Positions 1-5,370 are shown, numbered from the stretch's first letter. The stretch is DNA of 5,370 nucleotides from Acidobacteriota bacterium (GCA_021781255.1 JAJXXG010000888.1:1-5370), one strand, 5' to 3'. Notes: generated by a model from the sequence alone, not told the origin. Numbers and translations: made by a program.

Positions 1-74
1 GCGGCTTCGCAGCCCGGACGCAGCAACGAAGAGCCCTGCACCGCACATCCGGAAGAACCAGCCGCGGAAGATGC

Positions 75-194
75 CTATAGCGGTTTCAGAATTGCTGTAC
101 CCACAGCCACCCATGCAGCGTGGCTTTTTCAACCAGAAAAAGCCACCTTGAAATGAGGTCGGCGATGGGTATATCTATTCTGAAACCGCTCTAG
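75..194. repeat. MITE-like palindromic repeat element
   Basis: The arms 75-92 and 177-194 are inverted copies that match at 17 of 18 positions; the core is AGCGGTTTCAGAAT against ATTCTGAAACCGCT, and the only mismatch is 78/191. Pairing continues in the same register without bulges to 103/166, so 29 facing positions carry only three mismatches (78, 93, 95) and one G-T wobble (97/172). A perfect 11-bp hairpin sits in the middle at 120-146. Nothing protein-coding is inside. If the ends are set at 78 and 191, both flanks are a TA dinucleotide (76-77 and 192-193), which is the target duplication known for IS630/Tc1-mariner elements and their non-autonomous derivatives. The structure is seen directly; that it is mobile is inference. 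It could instead be a REP-type intergenic palindrome or a two-way transcription-end structure. No second copy occurs in this window. Confidence 0.6.
120..146. other. Perfect 11-bp hairpin inside the palindromic element
   Basis: GTGGCTTTTTC (120-130) pairs completely with GAAAAAGCCAC (136-146) around the 5-nt loop AACCA. The stem is strong, but neither strand has a T-run directly after it, so it is not a canonical intrinsic terminator for the minus-strand gene ending at 191. The sequence AGCCAC at 105-110 could pair instead with GTGGCT at 120-125, giving a competing 6-bp stem. Confidence 0.55.
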
Positions 195-1198
195 TTTGCC
201 TGCTGCCAGCCTGGGTCGGGGTCGTAAAGCTTCATCGCGCCGGCAACGGCCTCGGTGTTCTTGCCCAGATCCTTCTGGTAAACAACTCCGTCCGGGCCAA
301 CCAGGAAGGTCAGGACGCCGGAAGACCGGTATTCCGCCGGATAGGCGACAAACGCGAAGCCGCGCGTCATCGCTCCGCCCGCCAGATAGCTCTCAGCCCC
401 GCCGGGTGCGTTTGCGCCCTGACCCTTCAGAATACGGAAATAATAGCCGTAAAACGGGGTCTTGCGCGGCGATGCGCCCTGGCTGTATCCGGCCTGCTCT
501 GCCGCCGCGATCAGCGGCCCCAGCGGACTCTGCGGCGCGCTCGCCGCGGCTGGCCAATAAAGCCCGTCGTGCTGGCCGGAGCTGCTCACTATCTTCTGGG
601 CATACTCCTTCTGGGCCGCCCCATCGTGCGGCGACGCATCATATTCCTTCTCCGCCGCAACCAATTCGCCGCAGATGTCGATCACGGTCAGCTCGTTGTG
701 CCCGATGCGCCGATAGAGGATCTCCTGCTGGGCGCCGGCGGCGTCAAAGTACCAGGCGCCGGCCTGCCGCGCCAGCGGAATCGGCAAAGGCCAGTTCTCC
801 GCTCCCACATACAGCGTTGTCAGACCATCCGGCTCTGTCAGCAGGCGGTGCATCTGCTTGTATTTATCGAGGAATTGTTCGCGTTCCTGCCGGTCTGCGA
901 CAGCATCGCCCGAGGAGACGATCTCTTGCGCATCCGGGCCGAGGATGCCGAGCATCGCCTGGTCATCGCCGTGCTCAATCGCGGCCACAAACGCCTGAAT
1001 TGCATCCTGCGCCGTGGTGAAGGTCTTTTGTCCCGGCAGCACCCCGGCATGTTTGCCGGAAGCGGCGCCCCCGGCGGCAGGCGTATGCGTCTGCGCCGCC
1101 ACTCGCGCAGCCGCTGTCGCGCTGGCCAGCAGTGCGGCGCAAAGAACAACCCGGCGGAAAGCACTTGCCGACGCTGGGCCCTGCGTAAACCAAATCAT
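191..1198 (-). CDS. Exported DUF2950 family protein
   Basis: This 335-residue protein of unknown function is predicted to be exported. An N-terminal Arg-Arg (residues 15-16) precedes a hydrophobic stretch (about 17-31), with a likely signal peptidase I site after Ala35 in RVAA-Q. After a Gly/Ala-rich linker, the domain opens at about residue 60 with FTTAQDAIQAFVAAIEHGD. It continues through GAENWPLPIPL, GAWYFDAAGAQQEILYRRIG and the late segment PDGVVYQKDLGKNT, ending YDPDPGW close to the stop; I recognise these as DUF2950 hallmarks. The start is the ATG at 1198 because GGAG lies 6 nt upstream of it. An in-frame ATG at 1210 would add four residues (MENT) but has no good ribosome binding site. 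It follows the DUF3300 gene on the same strand after 91 bp, an arrangement I recall as common, and is probably co-transcribed. The stop codon lies in the right arm of the palindromic repeat. Biochemical function is unknown. Confidence 0.9.
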   Translation of the reverse strand: MIWFTQGPASASAFRRVVLCAALLASATAAARVAAQTHTPAAGGAASGKHAGVLPGQKTFTTAQDAIQAFVAAIEHGDDQAMLGILGPDAQEIVSSGDAVADRQEREQFLDKYKQMHRLLTEPDGLTTLYVGAENWPLPIPLARQAGAWYFDAAGAQQEILYRRIGHNELTVIDICGELVAAEKEYDASPHDGAAQKEYAQKIVSSSGQHDGLYWPAAASAPQSPLGPLIAAAEQAGYSQGASPRKTPFYGYYFRILKGQGANAPGGAESYLAGGAMTRGFAFVAYPAEYRSSGVLTFLVGPDGVVYQKDLGKNTEAVAGAMKLYDPDPGWQQAN

Positions 1199-1204
1199 TG
1201 TATT

Positions 1205-1208
1205 CTCC
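1205..1208 (-). promoter_or_regulatory. Ribosome binding site of the DUF2950 gene
   Basis: GGAG on the minus strand lies 6 nt before the ATG at 1198. It falls inside the codons that would follow the alternative ATG at 1210, which is why the downstream ATG is preferred. Confidence 0.6.
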
Positions 1209-1232
1209 ATTCATCCGTGGGTTGGCGGTGAA

Positions 1233-1261
1233 GGCCGGACGGCGCAAGGCCACGCCCGGCC
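1233..1261 (-). other. Intergenic hairpin between the DUF3300 and DUF2950 genes
   Basis: On the minus strand GGCCGGGCG (1261-1253) can pair with CGTCCGGCC (1241-1233) over 9 bp including one G-U, with an 11-nt loop. No T-run follows it (the next bases are TTCACC), so it does not look like an intrinsic terminator. It could act as an mRNA-stability or processing element between the two genes, or be chance in GC-rich DNA. Confidence 0.35.
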
Positions 1262-1289
1262 GCATCTGGGATTCTGACCACAGGCGCGG

Positions 1290-2537
1290 TCAGCGCCGTC
1301 CTCCGCCTCCTCCGCGCATGCCTCCGCCGCCGCCTCCGCCAAATCCGCCGCGCATGCCGCCTCCACCACCACCGAAACCTCCGCGCATGCCGCCGCCACC
1401 GCCTCCAAATCCTCCGCGCATGCCGCCGCCGAAACTGCTATGCATGCTCGACATGCCGCGGAACGCATTGCCGCGCGAGATGCCACCGCGATTAAAGCCG
1501 CCGAATGCGCCGCTGCGCAAGCCGGAGTTTGCGCGGCCGCCAAACCCGCGCAGCGTGGGGCGGTTTGCCGCAATGCCGCGGTTGCCGGCAAATCCGCGCC
1601 CGCCGCCGTAGCCCCCGCCGGCGTAGCCCCTGCCGCCGAAATCGCGACCGCGAAAACCGCCTGCGAATCCGCGCCCGCCGTAGCCGTTGTAATTCCCGTG
1701 AACGAAGGCGGAGCGATCATAAAAGGCCATGCTCCGGGAGTAGTAAGGCTCACCGCCAAACCAAAGGCCCGGGTGGGGGCCCCAGCCGCAGCCCCAGTTG
1801 TTCCATCCCCAATGGAAGCCGAGGAACGGCTCAACGCCGATTCCGAAGCCGAAGGAGATTCCGGGCCCGCCGATGGTCCACCACGGATCGAATCCCGGCC
1901 AAAGGCCGACGGGATAGCCGTAGACATCTTCGGGGTCGTATTCCGGCACGTACACCATGTCGGGATTCTCCGGCTCGATCTCGATATCCCCGTTCTCATC
2001 CGCCACGGACTGCTGGGGCGTATTTTGGAGGCTGCCCGCCTGCTGCGCCTTTTCGCGCATGTCCTGAATGGCGCGCATCACGTCTTGCGGCTGGTTGTAA
2101 TTGGCATCGCCAAGTTCCGAGGTCCAGGAAAGATTCTGGTTCATATCGCCCAGCACCGAAGGAAACGCTGTGAGGGCTTTTACGCTTGGGTCCCAATCCT
2201 GTTTGTCGACCTCATGCGCCAGTTTCTTGCCCGACCAATGGGGATGCTGTTCCAGGAAACGCCCGGCTTCCACCACCTGCGTGGGGTAGGTTGCGGCGGC
2301 CAGAATCTGCGCCACCAGCGAGTCCGGATACAAAGCGATGGGCGCTACCAGTTGCTGCAACTGGTCTGGAGGAAGCGGCGAGATTGAGGGCTGGCCGGGC
2401 ATGGGCGCGGGCGGCGCGGCAGGTGGAGCCGGCGCCGGCTGCGCAGATGCCAGCGGCCCAGCGCATACGACGAACGCAGTTGCAAGCGTGGCCGCCATGA
2501 CGGCTGTGGGCATTGCCAAGTGGAACGGGAGTTTCAT
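1290..2537 (-). CDS. Exported DUF3300 family protein with Gly/Arg-rich repetitive tail
   Basis: A 415-residue protein of unknown function. Residues 1-32 form a signal peptide (Lys2, hydrophobic stretch about 11-28, likely cleavage at ASA-Q), followed by a Pro/Ala-rich linker to about residue 54. Residues 55-208 match what I know of DUF3300: LPPDQLQQLVAPIALYPDSL, then AQILAAATYPTQVVEA, the HPHWSG and DWDPSVKALTAFPSVL segments, and VYVPEYDPEDVYGYP. Next comes a Trp/Gly/Phe-rich stretch (about 209-275), then a Gly/Arg-rich region from about 276 to the end. That region finishes in tandem MRGGFGGGGG repeats and RR. The start at 2537 is chosen for the signal peptide, although only a weak GGA lies 6 nt upstream. 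A GTG at 2651 would add 38 residues that look non-coding and hide the signal peptide. The gene precedes DUF2950 on the same strand, suggesting a two-gene unit. The low-complexity tail may be surface-exposed; that is inference. Confidence 0.88.
   Translation of the reverse strand: MKLPFHLAMPTAVMAATLATAFVVCAGPLASAQPAPAPPAAPPAPMPGQPSISPLPPDQLQQLVAPIALYPDSLVAQILAAATYPTQVVEAGRFLEQHPHWSGKKLAHEVDKQDWDPSVKALTAFPSVLGDMNQNLSWTSELGDANYNQPQDVMRAIQDMREKAQQAGSLQNTPQQSVADENGDIEIEPENPDMVYVPEYDPEDVYGYPVGLWPGFDPWWTIGGPGISFGFGIGVEPFLGFHWGWNNWGCGWGPHPGLWFGGEPYYSRSMAFYDRSAFVHGNYNGYGGRGFAGGFRGRDFGGRGYAGGGYGGGRGFAGNRGIAANRPTLRGFGGRANSGLRSGAFGGFNRGGISRGNAFRGMSSMHSSFGGGMRGGFGGGGGGMRGGFGGGGGGMRGGFGGGGGGGMRGGGGGRR
1299..1430 (-). 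repeat. In-frame tandem repeat encoding MRGGFGGGGG units
   Basis: The DUF3300 gene ends in four units that each begin with a Met-Arg-Gly-Gly codon set. On the plus strand the CGCATG core recurs at 1315, 1351, 1384 and 1417, a period of 36, 33 and 33 bases. The units correspond to residues 370-413, with Met at 373, 384, 395 and 407. Differences between units are multiples of three, so the reading frame is kept. Such GC-rich arrays can change copy number by replication slippage. Confidence 0.75.
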
Positions 2538-2825
2538 GCGAAGTCCGTTGATGACGGTCGTGCACGGCCGCCGGGTTGTTGTAAGCAGATCGAGCCACGC
2601 CTGGTTCACCGGCGGAGCAGACGTTGATTTTCCTGTGCAGTGACGCATCACGGGCGCCGCGGAACAAGCTTTGACGCCGTGCAGTTAGGATGCCGGTTAA
2701 CGGCGACAGGATGCCTGCCCCGGCAAGCAATGGGCCGGCCGCGCCGTGCCGGCAAGGCTATGGCCGTGGGTGGTGGAACCGATGGCCGCGGATGCCCGAC
2801 CGGGATGCGTGGTGAACCTGGCGGA
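2538..2825 (-). promoter_or_regulatory. Intergenic region upstream of the DUF3300 gene
   Basis: This 288-bp stretch lies between the kinase stop and the DUF3300 start, both on the minus strand. I see no gene in it and no clear intrinsic terminator. Its length suggests DUF3300-DUF2950 has its own promoter here, but no convincing -35/-10 pair is visible. One imperfect dyad, GTGACGCATCAC at 2640-2651 (six-base arms with one mismatch), lies about 100 bp upstream of the start codon and could be an operator; this is weak. Confidence 0.3.
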
Positions 2826-3776
2826 TTACCGCCGCGCCATGAGCAGCATCACCACAAACAGCGCCACGGGAATCAGCGCCAGCGCGGCATAGAGGGCCAG
2901 CTTCTTGCGGCTGAGCCCCAGGCGGCTGCGCAGGCTGGGCCGGCGCTGTTCTTCGTCCACGCCCACAAATTCCGGGTGCTCCAGCTCCCAGGCCATCTCG
3001 ACGGCGGTGGGGTAGCGGTGACGCGGATCGCGCTCCAGCGCGCGGAACAGGATCTCTTCGACCGCGGGCGCAATCTCCGGATTCAGGTCGCGGGCCGGCC
3101 TGGGGTCGTTCAACACGCGCTCGTTCAGCACCGCCAGCGGGTTGGGCCCGGTGAACGGCGGCTGGCCGGTCAGCATCTCGTAGAGCATCGCGCCCAGGGC
3201 GTAGATGTCGCTGCGCTGGTCGCCGCGCTGGCCCTTCACCTGCTCGGGCGAAATGTAGTCGGGCGTGCCCAGGGCGGGGGTCAGCGAGGCATGAGTGATG
3301 CGGCGCGCGTCCTCCTTCATGGCAATGCCGAAGTCGATGATCTTGATGCGGTCGTTGGCCAGCACCATGACGTTCTCCGGCTTCAGATCGCGGTGCACCA
3401 CGCCGTGCTTGTGCAGGCTGTCGAGCGCGTCGCAGATGGCCAGCGTGAGCGCGATGGCGCGGCCGGCCGGCAGCCGGCGCTCCTCGTTCAGTACCGAGCG
3501 CAGCAGCCGTCCCTCTACCCACTCGATGACCATGTAACGCCGGCTGCGCGGTTCGCCGTCGTAGGTCTTCACCACGCCGGGGTGGTCGATCTCCTGCCCG
3601 ATCTCCTCCTCGCGGCGGAAGCGCTCGATCAGCACCGGATCTGCCTCCATCTCCGCGTGCGGCACCTTCACGGCCACCGTCTGGCCGGTGCGCAGGTCCG
3701 TGGCCCGGTAGAGCGTAGCCATGCCGCTGCGCGCCACCTCGGCGTCCAGGCGGTAGTGGTCCAGGGTGCTGCCCAT
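2826..3776 (-). CDS. Membrane-anchored Hanks-type serine/threonine protein kinase
   Basis: A 316-residue protein kinase that transfers phosphate from ATP to Ser/Thr of target proteins. Visible landmarks are Lys37 in VAVK, the probable helix-C Glu56, the catalytic loop HRDLKPEN (Asp130, Asn135), the metal-binding DFG (Asp148), the activation segment GTPDYISPEQ (170-179) and DIYALG (190-195). All residues needed for activity are present. The glycine loop is unusual: 'ARSGMA' (15-20) stands where GxGGMG is typical, so two glycines are replaced. I recall related acidobacterial kinases with the same loop. The domain ends near residue 260 (ALERDPRHRYPTAVEMAWEL). A single hydrophobic helix (about 293-313) followed by ARR forms the C-terminus, with no extracellular sensor domain. 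The start is uncertain. ATG at 3776 fits the domain boundary but lacks a ribosome binding site; ATG at 3806 adds 10 residues; ATG at 3917 adds 47 Arg-rich residues but has AAGGA 7 nt upstream. The gene diverges from hemB. Substrates are unknown. Confidence 0.9.
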   Translation of the reverse strand: MGSTLDHYRLDAEVARSGMATLYRATDLRTGQTVAVKVPHAEMEADPVLIERFRREEEIGQEIDHPGVVKTYDGEPRSRRYMVIEWVEGRLLRSVLNEERRLPAGRAIALTLAICDALDSLHKHGVVHRDLKPENVMVLANDRIKIIDFGIAMKEDARRITHASLTPALGTPDYISPEQVKGQRGDQRSDIYALGAMLYEMLTGQPPFTGPNPLAVLNERVLNDPRPARDLNPEIAPAVEEILFRALERDPRHRYPTAVEMAWELEHPEFVGVDEEQRRPSLRSRLGLSRKKLALYAALALIPVALFVVMLLMARR

Positions 3777-3822
3777 GGCAGGTGGGTTGGTCACTGCTTC
3801 CAGCATCGCAAGTTTGAGTCTG

Positions 3823-3837
3823 TCATGTAAAACATGA
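3823..3837. promoter_or_regulatory. Candidate operator dyad upstream of the kinase gene
   Basis: TCATGT-AAA-ACATGA is a perfect inverted repeat with 6-bp arms and a 3-bp spacer. It lies in a locally AT-richer patch between the divergent kinase and hemB genes, 46 bp upstream of the preferred kinase start. It could bind a dimeric regulator or be chance. If the kinase really starts at 3917 it would lie inside the coding sequence. Confidence 0.3.
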
Positions 3838-3927
3838 GAATTCCGCAAGGATCGGCGGAAGGGTCGAAAACAGGCTTCAGGGATCAGCCTCCCGCGCCGC
3901 GCACGCGGAAGCGCCATGCCGGGTTCC

Positions 3928-3954
3928 TTGATCCCATCGTCGCTGACTTACAAT
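3928..3954 (+). promoter_or_regulatory. Candidate hemB promoter with -10 box TACAAT
   Basis: TACAAT at 3949-3954 matches the sigma-70 -10 consensus at four of six positions, including the conserved TA and final T. A weak -35 candidate, TTGATC at 3928-3933, is 15 bp upstream, shorter than the usual 16-18. With normal promoter geometry transcription would begin about 7 bases after the -10 box, that is at or next to the hemB ATG at 3961, implying a leaderless or nearly leaderless mRNA. No ribosome binding site precedes that ATG, which fits. Confidence 0.4.
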
Positions 3955-3960
3955 CGAATC

Positions 3961-4947
3961 ATGAGTTTCCCAGTCCAGCGGATGCGGCGCATGCGCCGCA
4001 ATGAGTCCTTGCGGGCGCTGGTGCGCGAGACCGCGCTCACCCCCGGCGATCTGATCTATCCCCTTTTCATCTGCCCCGGCCAGGGCGTGCGCACGCCCAT
4101 CAGTTCCATGCCCGGCGTGTTCAACCTCTCCATTGACGAGGCCGTGCGCGAGGCCGAAGAGGCCGCCGGGCTTGGCATCGGCGGACTGCTTTTGTTCGGC
4201 CTGCCCGAAGCCAAGGACGAGCAGGGCTCCGGCGCCTGGGAGGACAACGGCATTGTGCAGCAGGCGCTGCGCGCGCTCAAGCAGCCGGCGGCGACCAGCA
4301 AGCTGGTGCTGATCGCCGATGTCTGCCTGTGCGAGTACACCAGCCACGGCCACTGCGGCGTCGTGGTCCAGTCCGGCGACAGCTTTGACGTGGACAACGA
4401 CCCCACGCTGGAACTGCTGGCGCGCACCGCCGTCAGCCAGGCCCAGGCCGGCGCCGACATCATCGCGCCCAGCGACATGATGGATGGGCGCGTCGCGGCC
4501 ATTCGCAAGGGGCTGGATGCCGCCGGGTTCAGCCAGACGCCCATTCTCAGCTACGCCTCCAAGTTCGCCTCGGCCTTTTACGGGCCATTCCGCGAGGCTG
4601 CCGACTCGGCGCCGCAGTTCGGCGACCGCCGCAGCTACCAGATGGACCCGGCCAACTACCGCGAGGCCCTGCGCGAGATCGATCTCGACCTGGAAGAGGG
4701 CGCGGACATGATCCTGATGAAGCCCGCCATGCCCTTCCTCGACATTGTGCGCGCGGCGCGTGATCGCGTGGGCGTGCCCATCGGAGCCTACCAGGTGTCG
4801 GGCGAGTACGCCATGCTGCACGCCGCCTTCGAGCGCGGCTGGCTCGAACAGGAACGCACCATGATGGAGTCGCTGGTGGGCATCCGCCGCGCCGGCGCCG
4901 ACTTCATCGTCACCTACTTTGCCAAAGACGCAGCAAAACTGCTCTGA
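3961..4947 (+). CDS. hemB: Porphobilinogen synthase (delta-aminolevulinic acid dehydratase)
   Basis: HemB joins two 5-aminolevulinate molecules into porphobilinogen, the first common pyrrole of heme, siroheme and cobalamin synthesis, in the cytoplasm as a homo-octamer. The 328 residues match the family length. Visible marks are the N-terminal [18 protein letters not shown] followed by LIYPLF, and the zinc-site cysteines Cys122, Cys124 and Cys132 in [13 protein letters not shown], which indicate a zinc-dependent type. [10 protein letters not shown] is at 169-178. The two active-site lysines are Lys201 in SYASKF and Lys254 in [10 protein letters not shown], the latter forming the Schiff base. 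Glu239 aligns with the allosteric magnesium-binding glutamate of the E. coli enzyme. The start at 3961 matches the family N-terminus (MSFPxQR). An in-frame ATG at 3916, with GGAAG 4 nt upstream, would add 15 unrelated residues. The gene diverges from the kinase and precedes a signal-peptide gene by 95 bp. No other heme gene is in the window. Confidence 0.97.
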   Translation: MSFPVQRMRRMRRNESLRALVRETALTPGDLIYPLFICPGQGVRTPISSMPGVFNLSIDEAVREAEEAAGLGIGGLLLFGLPEAKDEQGSGAWEDNGIVQQALRALKQPAATSKLVLIADVCLCEYTSHGHCGVVVQSGDSFDVDNDPTLELLARTAVSQAQAGADIIAPSDMMDGRVAAIRKGLDAAGFSQTPILSYASKFASAFYGPFREAADSAPQFGDRRSYQMDPANYREALREIDLDLEEGADMILMKPAMPFLDIVRAARDRVGVPIGAYQVSGEYAMLHAAFERGWLEQERTMMESLVGIRRAGADFIVTYFAKDAAKLL

Positions 4948-4959
4948 GCCGGGACGATT

Positions 4960-4992
4960 GTATGCTCCGGCCACTCCCTGGCCGGGGTATAC
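4960..4992 (+). terminator. Strong hairpin downstream of hemB
   Basis: Arms 4960-4973 and 4979-4992 pair over 14 positions, 12 Watson-Crick and two G-U, around the loop CTCCC; the core CCGGCCA/TGGCCGG is perfect. It begins 13 bases after the hemB stop, the expected place for a transcription end. No T-run follows (TCCCTGCAATCC), so it is not a standard intrinsic terminator. It may act as a U-less terminator, protect the hemB mRNA 3' end, or regulate read-through. The right arm and next base also spell TATACT (4988-4993), a good -10 box for the downstream gene, but I find no matching -35. Confidence 0.4.
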
Positions 4993-5027
4993 TCCCTGCA
5001 ATCCATTTGCGGCCATTCACCCTTCCC

Positions 5028-5033
5028 AAGGAG
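5028..5033 (+). promoter_or_regulatory. Ribosome binding site of the downstream exported protein gene
   Basis: AAGGAG lies 9 nt before the ATG at 5043, a near-complete Shine-Dalgarno sequence. It fixes the start of the partial gene and contrasts with hemB, which has none. Confidence 0.7.
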
Positions 5034-5042
5034 TCCCACTGT

Positions 5043-5370
5043 ATGCACGCTCGGTCCAGGCAATGCGGCGCAGTTCTGCTGCTGTTCGCGGCGATTCTCT
5101 TTTCTCTGGCCTCGTCGCTTCACGCCCAGACCTCGCTCAGCGACAAGACGGACAAGCTGGTCAGCCTCTTGAAGCAGGACAACTACGACTACCTCACCAC
5201 GTCTTCGCCGACGGTCTTTGTCGTCCACCTCACGGGTACGAACCTGAAGGACATCAAGGTGGTGCTGGCGCTGGGAGACGATGAGGACAGCGACCTGATC
5301 ATGTTTGTCACCGTGACCCCGAAAGCGACCATGCCGGCAACTTCGGATTTCCGCTACACTCTGCTCAAAT
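5043..5370 (+). CDS. Small exported protein, 3' end beyond window (possible YbjN-like fold)
   Basis: The frame stays open from ATG 5043 to the window edge, giving 109 residues with no stop. Residues 1-28 are a clear signal peptide: Arg4 and Arg6, a hydrophobic core at about 10-26, and the cleavage motif LHA-Q. Cys8 sits before the hydrophobic core, so this is not a lipobox. The mature part starts with a short polar helix (SLSDKTDKLVSLLKQDNYDY), then alternating beta-type segments (TVFVVHL, DIKVVLALG, LIMFVTVTP). A helix followed by strands with 'LL...YDY' and 'V.V.L' spacing resembles the YbjN / type III secretion chaperone-like fold, but that is a weak impression and the C-terminal half is missing. 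A good ribosome binding site supports the start. The gene follows hemB in the same direction after 95 bp containing a strong hairpin, so it may be separately transcribed. Function unknown. Confidence 0.8.
   Translation, partial: MHARSRQCGAVLLLFAAILFSLASSLHAQTSLSDKTDKLVSLLKQDNYDYLTTSSPTVFVVHLTGTNLKDIKVVLALGDDEDSDLIMFVTVTPKATMPATSDFRYTLLK

Noticed and set aside
1..156. Plus-strand frame open from the window edge to a TGA at 154
   Set aside because: Only 51 codons, runs through half of the palindromic repeat, and shows no recognisable protein. The end of an upstream gene in 1-74 cannot be excluded, but nothing supports a particular frame.
1299..1430. Tandem 33-36-bp units as a CRISPR or other non-coding array
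   Set aside because: The units are contiguous without spacers, keep the reading frame, and encode the glycine-rich tail of DUF3300.
1440..2387. Plus-strand open frame (315 codons) opposite DUF3300
   Set aside because: Ala/Arg-rich translation with no domain signal, antisense to a recognised family protein.
2538..2651. N-terminal extension of DUF3300 from a GTG at 2651
   Set aside because: The added 38 residues are not signal-like and would bury the clear signal peptide beginning at the ATG at 2537.
2700..2765. GC-rich GCCGGC-containing inverted repeats after the kinase stop as a terminator
   Set aside because: Stems are short and ambiguous, with several overlapping pairings and no T-run; this is expected by chance at this base composition.
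2640..3830. Long plus-strand open frame (396 codons) opposite the kinase gene
   Set aside because: It is antisense to a kinase with every catalytic motif intact; the translation is His/Arg/Gln-rich and low in recognisable domains, as expected for a GC-rich shadow frame.
3877..5016. Long minus-strand open frame (379 codons) opposite hemB
   Set aside because: It covers the complete, unmistakable hemB gene in antisense and spans its promoter and downstream hairpin; composition is that of a shadow frame.

Overview
The window is GC-rich (clearly above 60% by eye) and reads as chromosomal DNA of an Acidobacteriota bacterium, probably class Terriglobia. This is an inference from gene content: a DUF3300 gene followed by a DUF2950 gene, a short membrane-anchored Ser/Thr kinase with an 'ARSGMA' nucleotide loop, and a three-cysteine HemB. 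No rRNA, tRNA, CRISPR array, transposase or phage gene is visible.

Layout: positions 1-74 hold no supportable gene. Positions 75-194 are a compact palindromic repeat, MITE-like in form, with an 18-bp terminal inverted repeat (one mismatch) and a perfect 11-bp hairpin inside. It abuts and partly forms the stop codon of the first gene. Three genes follow on the minus strand; in transcription order they are a Ser/Thr protein kinase (2826-3776), an exported DUF3300 protein with a Gly/Arg/Phe-rich repetitive tail (1290-2537), and an exported DUF2950 protein (191-1198). A 288-bp gap separates the kinase from DUF3300. DUF3300 and DUF2950 lie 91 bp apart and are probably one transcription unit. Divergent from the kinase, on the plus strand, lie hemB (3961-4947; porphobilinogen synthase) and then the 5' part of a small exported protein gene (5043 to beyond the window end).

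How the genes relate: hemB is housekeeping tetrapyrrole synthesis and has no evident functional link to its neighbours. DUF3300 and DUF2950 are both predicted to be exported and are probably partners of unknown function. The kinase is a complete catalytic domain tethered by one C-terminal membrane helix, with no extracellular sensor domain. I do not see a convincing new multi-gene defence or mobile system. The items most worth a second look are the palindromic element at 75-194, the DUF3300/DUF2950 pair with its RGGF-type repeats, the altered glycine loop of the kinase, and a possible leaderless hemB transcript.
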